A stretch of DNA of 64,000 nucleotides, from NCBI GenBank assembly GCA_963700775.1, contig CAVOYU010000006.1:372001-436000 (forward strand), given 5' to 3'. This stretch comes from Thermohalobaculum sp963700775 (GTDB lineage: Bacteria > Pseudomonadota > Alphaproteobacteria > Rhodobacterales > Rhodobacteraceae). Of the stretch, positions 49,127 to 57,611 are shown piece by piece (the first letter of the stretch is position 1; every line of letters begins with the position of its first letter). A program made the translations under genes and the position numbers. The notes beneath the pieces were generated by a model that worked only from the letters and a program-made list of their open reading frames with translations, searched no databases and was not told the origin of the DNA.

Positions 49127-50215
49127 GTGCCCGAAGAACCGGATGCGCAGATGGATGGGACCGTCGATGGGGCGATCATCGAGATCTCCAATGTATGGAA
49201 GATCTTCTCTCAAAACCCTGCGGCCGCACTTGAGGCCATTCGGAAGGATGGGCTGTCGAAAGCCGAGGTACTGACGAGATTCAACGCGGTCGTCGGTGTC
49301 GCCGATGTGAGTCTCAGCATCGCGCGCGGCGAGATCTTCTGCGTCATGGGTCTGTCGGGGTCCGGCAAATCGACCCTGGTCCGCCACTTCAACCGCCTGC
49401 TAGAGCCGACCGCCGGGCGCATCATGATCGAGGGCACCGATGTTATGGCTCTCGGCCAGAGGGAGTTGCAGCGCTTCCGCAACCGCAAGATCGGTATGGT
49501 ATTCCAGAACTTCGCGCTGCTGCCGCACCGCTCGGTCCTCGACAATGTCGCCATGCCGCTGGAGATCCGGCGAGTCAACAAGAACGACCGCCTGCACCAG
49601 GCGGCAAGAATCCTCGACATCGTCGAACTCGGCGCCTGGGGAAACAAATTTGCGCACGAGCTTTCGGGCGGCATGCAGCAGCGGGTCGGGCTCGCGCGCG
49701 CGCTGGCGGCGGACCCCGACGTCCTTCTGATGGACGAGCCGTTCTCTGCGCTCGACCCGCTGATCCGGCGGCAACTGCAGGACGAATTCCTGAAGCTCTC
49801 GAAGGTGCTCCGCAAGACGACGGTCTTCATCACCCACGACCTCGACGAGGCGGTGCGCATCGGCCATCGCATCTCGATCATGCGCGACGGCCGCGTGGTG
49901 CAGACGGGCACCGCCGAGGAGATCGTCATGCACCCGGCTGACGACTACGTCGCCGACTTCGTCGCCGGCATCTCGCGGCTGAAGGTGGTGCGGGCGCATG
50001 CGGTGATGCAGCCTATAGAGCGACACCGCGCCGAGGCCGGCGAGATCCCGGCCGATGCGCCGCGCGTCAACGAGAGCGAGTCGCTGAGCACGCTGATCCA
50101 GCTCGCCATCGAGGAGGACGCGCCGATCCTTGTCGAGGACGGTGGTACCGATGTCGGCGTGATCACACGCCGGGACCTGCTGCGGACGGTCATCGAGGGT
50201 ACCGAGGTGTCATGA
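49127..50215 (+). CDS. ABC ATPase, ProV/OpuAA type
   Basis: 362 residues. The N-terminal helix typical of ProV (IIEISNVWKIFSQNPAAALEAIRKDGLSKAEVLTRF) precedes Walker A GLSGSGKST, Q-loop MVFQNFALLPHRSVLDNVA, signature LSGGMQQRVGLARALA, Walker B VLLMDEPFSALDPLIRR and ITHDLDEA. A shortened CBS-like tail (SLSTLIQLAIEEDAPILVEDGG) follows. The GTG start 49127 was chosen; an ATG at 49151 is possible. The stop overlaps the permease ATG. Confidence 0.9.
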   Translation: MPEEPDAQMDGTVDGAIIEISNVWKIFSQNPAAALEAIRKDGLSKAEVLTRFNAVVGVADVSLSIARGEIFCVMGLSGSGKSTLVRHFNRLLEPTAGRIMIEGTDVMALGQRELQRFRNRKIGMVFQNFALLPHRSVLDNVAMPLEIRRVNKNDRLHQAARILDIVELGAWGNKFAHELSGGMQQRVGLARALAADPDVLLMDEPFSALDPLIRRQLQDEFLKLSKVLRKTTVFITHDLDEAVRIGHRISIMRDGRVVQTGTAEEIVMHPADDYVADFVAGISRLKVVRAHAVMQPIERHRAEAGEIPADAPRVNESESLSTLIQLAIEEDAPILVEDGGTDVGVITRRDLLRTVIEGTEVS

Positions 50216-51753
50216 CAGACGCATCCGCAGATCCGCTCGCCGACGCAGACGTTCTAAAGGCCGCGGAGTTCGAGGCCATCCGCCACTCAGAGGTGACCGA
50301 GTTTGTACGGACAAGTGCAGACTACTATGTCCGGCAGTTCGACCGCATCCGTAGCCGCTCGCGCTTCACTCCCACCTTCAACTGCATGGCGGGGCTCTTC
50401 GGCCCGGTTTGGTTTGGCGCCCGCGGGCTCTGGAAATGGGCTGTCGGCTTCCTGGTGGTCGAGACATTCGGCTTTGTGCAGATCGCCCGCGGGCTCTTCG
50501 GCGACCTATCGGCCGACGCCCGCGAGCGGATCGATTCCATCGAAGGCACGCTGGAACTGCGCCGCCAGCAGCTCGCAGCCGCCTTAGAGCAAGGCTCCGA
50601 CAAGGTCGACGTCTACAAGCGCACGGTCGAGTCTCTGGAGGAGGCTATCAGCGGCTTCCGCGGTGAAGCACAACAGATCGAGGAGCAGGGGATCTGGATC
50701 TTCCTGACGGGGCTCGCGGTCCTGATCGCAGTAAAAGCGGTGCAGGCGGTCGTAGCCAATACGGCGCTCGAGGCTCGCTTCTCGGACTGGCTGTCCGACC
50801 GCAGCCTCCCCGCAGGCCTGCCGGTCGCGCACATTGTCCTAGCCGCGGCCTTCTGCCTGCTGATCGCCGTGGCCGCGATGCTCCACTACAGCTTCCCGGG
50901 CGCCTTCCCGATCCTGACCGAGTTCCCGACCGACCGCGACATCCGCCTGACCAGCATCTCGTGGGTCGAGGGGTTCATCGCCTGGTGCGTCAAGAACAGC
51001 GAGACGCCCTTCGAGGTAATCACCTACGGCATCCGCCTGCTGCTCGATGCGCTGGAGGTGGCTTTCGTCCAGACACCATGGATGGTGATCGCGAGCTTCA
51101 TCGTACTCATCACCTGGCTGACAGCCGGCGTGCGCACGTCGATCTATTCCGGTGCTTTCCTTGCATACATGGGCCTCCTGGGGTTTTGGGAAAAGGCGAT
51201 GACAACGCTGGCGCTCCTAGGCACCGCGGCGTGCCTCTCCATCGCCATCGGCATTCCGCTCGGCATGTACTGCGCCAGGCGCCCCCGGTTCTATGCCTGC
51301 ATCCAGCCGATCATGGACTTCATGCAGACCATGCCGGCCTTCGTCTTCATGGTGCCGGTGATTGCATTCTTCGGGGTTGGCAAGCCCGCGGCGGTCGTCG
51401 TCACGATGATCTTCGGCGGCACGCCGGTTGTCCGGCTGACGGTCCTTGGCCTGCGCGGCGTCCCGGAGCACGTGCGAGAAGCCGCACTCTCCTTCGGCGC
51501 CAGCAAGTGGTACCTGCTGACCCGCGTCGACCTGCCGCTGGCGAGTCCCTCGATCCGCGCGGGCATCAACCAGACGATCATGCTCTCGCTGGCGATGGTG
51601 GTGGTCGCGTCGCTGATCGGCGCCAAGGGCCTCGGCGAGGACGTGCTCGAGGCGCTGCAATACGCCAACGTGGGGCAAGGCATTCTGGCCGGCTTCGCGA
51701 TCCTGTTCTGCGCGATGATCCTGGACCGGATCGTCCAAGGCGCGCGCAAGTAA
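50212..51753 (+). CDS. ABC permease, ProW type, with N-terminal DUF2628-like and coiled-coil extension
   Basis: 513 residues, much longer than ordinary ProW. Residues 1-100 hold FTPTFNCMAGLFGPVWFGARGLWKWAVGFLVVE, like DUF2628 membrane modules. Residues 105-155 are a charged helical/coiled-coil stretch (RIDSIEGTLELRRQQLAAAL...). After further membrane helices the BPD_transp_1 domain starts near residue 310 and contains MQTMPAFVFMVPVIAFFGVGK and the EAA loop VREAALSFGASKWYLLTRVDLPLA. The fusion is unusual and may have a sensory or assembly role. Confidence 0.88.
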   Translation: MTDASADPLADADVLKAAEFEAIRHSEVTEFVRTSADYYVRQFDRIRSRSRFTPTFNCMAGLFGPVWFGARGLWKWAVGFLVVETFGFVQIARGLFGDLSADARERIDSIEGTLELRRQQLAAALEQGSDKVDVYKRTVESLEEAISGFRGEAQQIEEQGIWIFLTGLAVLIAVKAVQAVVANTALEARFSDWLSDRSLPAGLPVAHIVLAAAFCLLIAVAAMLHYSFPGAFPILTEFPTDRDIRLTSISWVEGFIAWCVKNSETPFEVITYGIRLLLDALEVAFVQTPWMVIASFIVLITWLTAGVRTSIYSGAFLAYMGLLGFWEKAMTTLALLGTAACLSIAIGIPLGMYCARRPRFYACIQPIMDFMQTMPAFVFMVPVIAFFGVGKPAAVVVTMIFGGTPVVRLTVLGLRGVPEHVREAALSFGASKWYLLTRVDLPLASPSIRAGINQTIMLSLAMVVVASLIGAKGLGEDVLEALQYANVGQGILAGFAILFCAMILDRIVQGARK

Positions 51754-51924
51754 CCCGATTCCGGGCCGACGCCGGGCATGATGCGGGTTGCAGAGATCCG
51801 ATCCCTGAGGTCCGGATCAGCTTCGCGGACCGCATCCGAATATACAACGGTTCCACGCTCGGTGCGTCACCAAAGGGATCGAGGGATGACGCCTTGAACG
51901 ACACGGCATCGGTGCGAAGCTTTG

Positions 51925-52350
51925 TCACCTCGGAACTGCGCGCCTGGCGGACCATGCCGCAGGCCTGGCGCCGTTTCCCCACCCCATGTCGAGCCCCCGC
52001 CGGACGTCGGCCGCCGAGGCGCCGGCAACCACGTTCCTGAGGGCATCGGCGAAGATCGCCTGGGCCAGGATGGTTGCCGTCGAGGTGCCGTCGCCGACCC
52101 CGTCGCCGGTCTTCTCGGCGGCCTGGCGCAGCATCTGCGCGCCCAGGTCCTCCTCCGGGTCCCTCAGCTTGGTCTCCTTGGCGATGTTGACGCCGTCGTT
52201 GCGGACGATGGGCGAGACCCACGTGCGCTGGATCAGCGCGGATTTCGACTTCGGGGCTAGCGTCACGCGAACCGCATCCGCCAAGGCGCGGGTGCCGGCC
52301 AGGAGCTTTTCGCGTGCGGCCGAGCGGAACAGGATCTGCTTGTTGGCCAT
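51925..52350 (-). pseudogene. Truncated GroEL N-terminal fragment
   Basis: The frame opens MANKQILFRSAAREKLLAGTRALADAVRVTLAPKSKSALI and continues RNDGVNIAKETKLRDPEEDLGAQMLRQAAEKTGDGVGDGTSTATILAQAIFADALRNV...RRGLDMG, the GroEL equatorial start with the ATP motif GDGTSTAT. The match ends abruptly about 120 residues in and the frame stops soon after, so apical and C-terminal parts are missing. Divergence (LAPKSKSALI for LGPKGRNVVL) points to an accessory copy. The 171 bases to the transporter gene hold nothing I recognise. Confidence 0.8.
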
Positions 52351-52479
52351 GGGGGTCTCCAGCGGGATGACTTCGAGACCGTTGCCATTCAACGGTTGCC
52401 AGGGGACGATTGCCGACCGCACGGAGGAGAGGCGCAATGCGCATTCCGGGCATCGACGCCCGTCAATCCCGAGCCCCAC

Positions 52480-52493
52480 TTGACCTGGATCAC
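52480..52493 (+). promoter_or_regulatory. FNR/FixK-type site upstream of the DUF2267 gene
   Basis: TTGACCTGGATCAC: the TTGA-N6-TCAA core with one mismatch (7 of 8). Its centre is about 70 bases before the DUF2267 start, similar to the spacing of the other sites in this cluster. Confidence 0.5.
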
Positions 52494-52556
52494 GGCGGAG
52501 CCCGTGCCGGTCGCGCATCATGCGTCGGTTACCCCCAAGACGCCCGGGAGAGCGCC

Positions 52557-52998
52557 ATGACGATGACCGGCCTGCCCGTATTCGACGAGACCATCCACAT
52601 CACCAACACTTGGCTGCACGAGATCACCTCGCGTCTCGGCTGGGACGATCGCCAGAAGGGATATCGCCTGCTCAGGGTCTGCCTCCACGCGATCCGCGAC
52701 CGGCTGCCCGTCGACCGAAGCGGCACAACTCAGCGCGCAGTTGCCGATGCTGATGCGCGGCATGTTCTATGAAGGCTGGCGCCCGTCGGCGGTACCGGTG
52801 AAGCACCGCTCGGTCGAGGACTTCCTGGCCCCGCTCGGCGCCGCCTTCTCGGCCGACCCCGATTTCGACGCCGAGGCCGCGTTCCGCGAGATGGTCGATG
52901 TAATGAAGATGCATGTCTCGGCGGGAGAGCTTGCGGATGTGCGTGAGGCGATGCCCGAGGAACTGAAGGGGCTCTGGGCGGACGATCTGGCGGCGTGA
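52557..52998 (+). CDS. DUF2267 protein, frameshifted
   Basis: About 146 residues. The family pattern is visible in two pieces: VFDETIHITNTWLHEITSRLGWDDRQKGYRLLRVCLHAIRDRLPV, then AAQLSAQLPMLMRGMFYEGWRP and LADVREAMPEELKGLWADD. A single extra C near 52717 breaks the frame; removing it gives DRLPVDEAAQLSAQLPM. DUF2267 proteins accompany low-oxygen/stress gene sets in many proteobacteria; the biochemical role is unknown. GGGAG precedes ATG 52557. Confidence 0.85.
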
Positions 52999-53004
52999 GC
53001 GCCG

Positions 53005-53898
53005 ATGCCCATGGATAACATCAGAGTAACACCGGCGATCGGGCGGCTGTCGCGCGACCAGATCGCCGACCGGCTGGCCGAGGCGGCCGAGCTGCTCGAG
53101 GCGCAGCAGGCGGACCGGTTCCGCATCCGCGCCTACCGGCGCGGAGCCGAGACCCTGCGTGGTCTCTCCGAGGATCCGGCCGCTATCCTCGCTCGCGACG
53201 GGCTCAAAGGCCTGACCGATCTTCCGAACATCGGCCCGAGCCTCGCCCGCGCGATCGACGAGATGGTAGTGACCGGGCGCTGGATGCAGCTCGAGCGGAT
53301 GCGCGGCGAAGCGGCTCCCGAGCGCCTGTTCCAGGCCCTGCCCGGGGTCGGACCCAAGACCGCGCACGCCCTCCACGACCATCTTCATGTCGACACCCTC
53401 GAGGCGCTCGAGATCGCCGCCCATGACGGGCGGCTCGAGGCCGTCCCGGGGATCGGTCTACGCCGGGCGGCGGCGATTCGGGCGGCGCTTGCGGCAATGC
53501 TGGCACGCCGGCGGCGACGCGGTCCGGAGGACCACGAGGAGCCACCGGTGGCGGTCCTGCTGGAGGCCGACGCCGCCTACCGGCGCGGAGCCGAAACGGG
53601 GCGGCTGCGCCGGATTGCGCCCAGGCGCTTCAACCCTGAGAGAAAGGCCTGGCTGCCGGTCATGCATGCGGACCGCGACGGCTGGTCGATGACCGCGCTC
53701 TTCTCGAATTCAGCGCTCGCACACGACCTCGGCCGCACCCGCGACTGGGTGGTGATCTATTTCAGCCGTGGCGACGGGCCCGAGCATCAACGTACCGTCG
53801 TCACCGAGACCCGCGGGTCGCTCGAGGGCCTCCGGGTCGTGCGCGGGCGCGAGGCGGAGTGCCTGGCGCACTACTTCGGCGGGGAGCCTGCCCGTTGA
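53005..53898 (+). CDS. Helix-hairpin-helix (PolX N-terminal-like) DNA-binding protein
   Basis: 297 residues. Residues 15-160 match the 8-kDa/HhH region of family X polymerases: IADRLAEAAELLEAQQADRFRIRAYRRGAETL, LPNIGPSLARAIDEMV, LPGVGPKTAHALHDHL, VPGIGLRRAAAIRAAL. The polymerase palm is absent. The C-terminal third (AYRRGAETGRLRRIAPRRFNPERKAWLPVMHAD...) has no catalytic motif I know. It probably binds DNA gaps or structures. It begins six bases after the DUF2267 stop. Confidence 0.8.
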   Translation: MPMDNIRVTPAIGRLSRDQIADRLAEAAELLEAQQADRFRIRAYRRGAETLRGLSEDPAAILARDGLKGLTDLPNIGPSLARAIDEMVVTGRWMQLERMRGEAAPERLFQALPGVGPKTAHALHDHLHVDTLEALEIAAHDGRLEAVPGIGLRRAAAIRAALAAMLARRRRRGPEDHEEPPVAVLLEADAAYRRGAETGRLRRIAPRRFNPERKAWLPVMHADRDGWSMTALFSNSALAHDLGRTRDWVVIYFSRGDGPEHQRTVVTETRGSLEGLRVVRGREAECLAHYFGGEPAR

Positions 53899-53908
53899 CG
53901 GCGGTCAA
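53895..53908 (+). promoter_or_regulatory. FNR/FixK-type site upstream of the hibernation factor gene
   Basis: TTGACGGCGGTCAA: a perfect TTGAC-N4-GTCAA palindrome (core 8 of 8). It overlaps the upstream gene's stop codon. Its centre is 62 bases before the hpf-type start, with a weak TAGCTT at the expected -10 (53931). Confidence 0.7.
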
Positions 53909-53963
53909 GGCGGCAGGCACCGGTCGGGACTAGCTTTGAATGAATTAACTTCGGAGGACGCGC

Positions 53964-54545
53964 ATGGAGACCCCGGTCGAGATCATCTGGCACAACATGG
54001 AGCCGGCGCGCCACGTGCAGCAGCGGGTCGATCACCGAGTCGCCCGGCTGGAGAAATTCTTCGGCCGCATCACGCGCTGCCATGTGGTGGTCGAGGCGGC
54101 CCACCGGCGCCATCAGAAGGGCAACCAGTACGAGGTGCGGGTGGAGGTCACCGTGCCCGGCGGCGAAATCTCGATCAACCGCCGGCCCGGCGATGATTTT
54201 GCCCATGCGGATGTGCTGGTGGCGATCCGCGACGCTTTCGACGCCATGGAGCGCCAGCTCCGGCGTTGGAAGGAGGAGCATAGCGGCAGGCCCGAGACCC
54301 AGGCGGCGCCGCTGCAGGGGCGGATCGCCGAGCTCGACCTCGCTTTGGGCTCGGGACAGATCGCCACCACGGACGGGCGGCTGGTCTATTTCCATCGCAA
54401 CTCGGTGGTAACGGGTGACTTCGACAGCCTCGGCGTCGGCGACACGGTCGAGCTGGTCGTCGACCCCGGCGAGGACGCCGCCGGCGCCCATGCCAGCACG
54501 GTCCGGTCGATCGGCGCGGGGCGCTTCGTCGACCAGCCCGCCTGA
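53964..54545 (+). CDS. hpf: Ribosome hibernation promoting factor with cold-shock-like C-terminal domain
   Basis: 193 residues. The N-terminal HPF/RaiA domain runs PVEIIWHNMEPARHVQQRVDHRVARLEKFFGRITRCHVVVE to DVLVAIRDAFDAMERQLRRW. Instead of the long-HPF dimerisation domain the C-terminus is cold-shock-like: GRIAELDLALGSGQIATTDGRLVYFHRNSVV. It probably silences 70S ribosomes under low oxygen or energy stress. GGAGGACG precedes the ATG, and a perfect FNR-type site lies upstream. Confidence 0.88.
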   Translation: METPVEIIWHNMEPARHVQQRVDHRVARLEKFFGRITRCHVVVEAAHRRHQKGNQYEVRVEVTVPGGEISINRRPGDDFAHADVLVAIRDAFDAMERQLRRWKEEHSGRPETQAAPLQGRIAELDLALGSGQIATTDGRLVYFHRNSVVTGDFDSLGVGDTVELVVDPGEDAAGAHASTVRSIGAGRFVDQPA

Positions 54546-54595
54546 GCGGGAGCCGCCCGAAGAATGCGGCAGCAGAACGCCGGCGGGCCCTGATC

Positions 54596-54736
54596 ATGGG
54601 TGCCGCCCGGTGGTGGCTGAAGGTCGCGATCCTGCATCACCCGATGCCCTACTGGGTGCTTGAGCGCCAGACGGCGCAGGGCTTCGCCAGCCTCGCCGAT
54701 TTCGCCGCCGCCGACTGCTCGGGCAAGGAGCGTTAG
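54596..54736 (+). CDS. Small hypothetical protein, 46 residues
   Basis: ATG at 54596 gives MGAARWWLKVAILHHPMPYW, then VLERQTAQGFASLADFAAADCSGKER. Start and stop lie cleanly between the hibernation factor and the P-type ATPase, but no strong ribosome site precedes it and I know no family. It could be a remnant. Confidence 0.35.
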   Translation: MGAARWWLKVAILHHPMPYWVLERQTAQGFASLADFAAADCSGKER

Positions 54737-54803
54737 GAGCATGAGCCCCACATCGCTGCCGGCGTGGTGCTCTGGTAGAAGTCACCAGATCCCGCACTGG
54801 CGA

Positions 54804-54817
54804 TTGACGGAGCGCAA
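54804..54817 (+). promoter_or_regulatory. Weak FNR/FixK-type site upstream of the P-type ATPase
   Basis: TTGACGGAGCGCAA: TTGA-N6-GCAA, 7 of 8 core positions. Its centre is about 74 bases from the ATPase start. Individually weak; supported by position. Confidence 0.4.
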
Positions 54818-54884
54818 GGCGCGCCGACTCCGGCGACCCCAGGCTCACCGCGACTCGTAGACCAGTATCGGTGGCGGCAGCGAC

Positions 54885-57569
54885 ATGCCTCAGGAAAGCA
54901 CGAACCACATCGCGGCGCCGCCCCGGGCCCCGCATGCGCTCCCGGCGGCCGATGTGCTGGCCGCACTCGGCGTCAGCGCCGCCGACGGCCTGAGCGATCG
55001 GGAAGCGGCGGCCCGACTGGTCCGGCACGGCCCCAACCTGCTCGCCCGGCGCCTGCCGAAGGCGACGCTCGCGATCCTCCTAGCCCAGATCGCCAGCCCG
55101 GTCGTCGCGCTGCTCGCTGTCGCCGCCGCGATCTCGCTCGCCTATGGCCAGATGATCGAGGCGCTGGCCATCGGCGCCGTGCTGCTGCTCAACACCGCGA
55201 TCGGCTTCGTCACCGAGATCCGCGCCGTGCGCTCGATGGAGGCGCTGCGCATGCTCGGCACGGTCACCACCCGGATCCGACGCGGTGGAAGGCTGATGGT
55301 CGTACCGGCGCAGGAACTGGTGCCGGGCGACATCGTGCTCTTGGAGGGCGGCGACATCGTCACCGCCGATCTTCGGTTGATCGATGCGCCAAACCTTGCG
55401 GCGGACGAATCCGCGCTGACCGGCGAATCGGTTCCGGTCGAGAAGTCCGTGGCGCCGGTCGCGGCGGATACCCCGGTCTCCGAACGTGCCTCGATGGCGT
55501 TCAAGGGCACCGCCATCACGCGGGGCGGCGGCACCGCCGTCGTCGTCGGCACCGGCATGGAGACCGAACTCGGGCTCATCTCTGCACTGGTCGCCGAGGC
55601 CAAGCCCGAGCGTTCGCCGCTTGAGCGCCAGCTCGAGCGCCTCGCGCGCAATCTCGTATGGGTCACGCTGGCGCTCTGCGCTCTGATCGGCGCGATCGGG
55701 ATCGCTTCGGGCGAGGACCTGTTCCTGATGATCGAGGCGGCGATCGCGCTCGCCGTCGCGGCAATCCCCGAGGGGCTGCCGATCGTCACCACCATGGCGC
55801 TGGCGCGCGGCATGTGGCGCATGGCCAGGCAGAACGCGCTGATCGAGCGGCTGGCCGCGGTCGAGACGCTCGGGGCCACCACGCTGATCTTCACCGACAA
55901 GACCGGAACGCTGACCGAGAACCGGCTCTCGGTGCGCCGGATCGTACTCGATTCGGGTGCCCTGCCGCTGCGGGAGATCGAGAAGGCGGCCGCGCAGTCG
56001 GGCGCCCTCGGCGGCTTCGACCCGGCGCTGGAGCGGGCACTGGCGGTCGCGATCCTCTGCAACAACGCGGTGCTTGCGGTCGACAGCCGGCCGGCTTCGG
56101 GTGACCCGGTCGAGCTGGCGCTGCTCAGGGCCGGGCGCTCGGCCGGGCTCGATCATTTGGCTTTGACGGCACGCTACCCGCGGACGGGCGGAGTCGCCTT
56201 CGAATCCGAGACCGCGATGATGGCCACCGTCCACCGCGATGGCGACGCGGTCCTGACCTGCGTCAAGGGCGCACCCGAGGCGGTGCTCGCCCGGTCGGTC
56301 CGGCTGCTCGGGCCCGAAGGCGAGGTCCCGCTCGGTCGGGAAGCTCGCCATGCCTGGTTGGCCCGCACCCGCGACCTCGCCGAGGAGGGCCTGCGCGTGC
56401 TCGCGGTCGCACTGAAGCGCGAGGCGGAGGCCGGCACGCACCCCTATTCGGAGCTCGTCTTCGTCGGCCTCATCGGCCTCGACGACCCACCGCGCGCGGG
56501 CGTGCCGGAAGCGATCCGCGCCTGCCGCGAGGCCGGAATGAGGGTGGTGATGATCACCGGCGACCACGCCGTCACCGCCCGCAAGATCGCCGCCGCGATC
56601 GGGCTCGCCAGCGGCGACGCGACGGTCATCGAAGGGCGGGAACTGAAGCCCGCGGCCGAGATGACCGAAGCCGAGCGCCGCCGCGCGCTCGATGCAACGA
56701 TCTTTGCCCGGGTCAGCCCGGCTCACAAGCTGCAGCTGATTGCGCTGCACCAGGCCCAGGGAGAAGTGGTTGCGATGACCGGCGACGGGGTCAACGACGC
56801 GCCCGCGCTGAGGAAGGCGGACATCGGCGTTGCCATGGGCCTGCGTGGCACGCAGGTCGCCAAGGAAGCGGCGGCGATGGTGCTGACGGACGACGCCTTC
56901 GCCACCATCGTCCACGCGATCCGCGAGGGCCGCGTGATCTTCCGCAACATCCAGCGCTTCGTTGCCTATCTGCTGTCCTGCAATCTGAGCGAGATCCTGG
57001 TGGTCGGCCTGGCGGTGCTTGCCGGCCTGCCGCTGCCGCTTCTGCCCCTGCAGATCCTGTTCCTGAACCTGGTGACCGATGTCTTCCCGGCCTTCGCCCT
57101 CGGCGTGGGCGCGGGCGATCCGACCGTCCTGCAGCGTCCGCCGCGCAATCCGGGGAAGCCGATCCTGACCCGCTCGGTCTGGGGCCTGATCATCTTCACC
57201 GGCCTCGCCATCACCGCCGCAACGCTGACGGGATTCATGCTGGCGCAAAGCTGGCTGGGCCTGGACGGCGACACGGCGGTGACGGTCTCGTTCCTGATCC
57301 TGGCCTTCGCCCAACTCTGGAACGTCTTCTGCATGCGCGATCCGCGGGTGCCGTGGCTCGAAGGCGACATCGTTCGCAACCCCTATGTCTGGGCCGCGCT
57401 TGCCGGCTGCGGCGTGCTGCTGCTGGTCGTGGTGCATGTGCCTCTGCTGGCGGAGACGCTGCATCTCACGCGGCTCGCGCCTGAGACATGGGCGATGGTC
57501 GCAGCATTGAGTCTTTTCCCGCTCTTGGCGACCGAGGCCGGCAAGGGGATCATCATGGCATGGCGCTGA
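54885..57569 (+). CDS. Cation-transporting P-type ATPase, type II (Ca2+-like)
   Basis: 894 residues. The N-terminal cation-ATPase domain (GLSDREAAARLVRHGPNLL) is followed by TM1-2, the actuator with TGES at 179-182, PEGLP in TM4 at 295-299 (typical of Ca2+ and related type II pumps), the phosphorylation site DKTGTLT with Asp338, ICLAS-type N-domain segments, TGDGVNDAPALRKADIGVAMG, and six C-terminal membrane helices. The ion is not certain. It lies in a low-oxygen/stress cluster where such pumps are common. It is convergent with phaC. Confidence 0.93.
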   Translation: MPQESTNHIAAPPRAPHALPAADVLAALGVSAADGLSDREAAARLVRHGPNLLARRLPKATLAILLAQIASPVVALLAVAAAISLAYGQMIEALAIGAVLLLNTAIGFVTEIRAVRSMEALRMLGTVTTRIRRGGRLMVVPAQELVPGDIVLLEGGDIVTADLRLIDAPNLAADESALTGESVPVEKSVAPVAADTPVSERASMAFKGTAITRGGGTAVVVGTGMETELGLISALVAEAKPERSPLERQLERLARNLVWVTLALCALIGAIGIASGEDLFLMIEAAIALAVAAIPEGLPIVTTMALARGMWRMARQNALIERLAAVETLGATTLIFTDKTGTLTENRLSVRRIVLDSGALPLREIEKAAAQSGALGGFDPALERALAVAILCNNAVLAVDSRPASGDPVELALLRAGRSAGLDHLALTARYPRTGGVAFESETAMMATVHRDGDAVLTCVKGAPEAVLARSVRLLGPEGEVPLGREARHAWLARTRDLAEEGLRVLAVALKREAEAGTHPYSELVFVGLIGLDDPPRAGVPEAIRACREAGMRVVMITGDHAVTARKIAAAIGLASGDATVIEGRELKPAAEMTEAERRRALDATIFARVSPAHKLQLIALHQAQGEVVAMTGDGVNDAPALRKADIGVAMGLRGTQVAKEAAAMVLTDDAFATIVHAIREGRVIFRNIQRFVAYLLSCNLSEILVVGLAVLAGLPLPLLPLQILFLNLVTDVFPAFALGVGAGDPTVLQRPPRNPGKPILTRSVWGLIIFTGLAITAATLTGFMLAQSWLGLDGDTAVTVSFLILAFAQLWNVFCMRDPRVPWLEGDIVRNPYVWAALAGCGVLLLVVVHVPLLAETLHLTRLAPETWAMVAALSLFPLLATEAGKGIIMAWR

Positions 57570-57611
57570 GGCCTCGCTTACACGGTCAGGCATGTCGCCT
57601 CGCCCGCGGGA

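Noticed and set aside
55080..57593. An 837-codon minus-strand frame over the P-type ATPase
   Set aside because: Antisense of a fully motif-supported ATPase gene; the composition is typical of GC-rich shadow frames.
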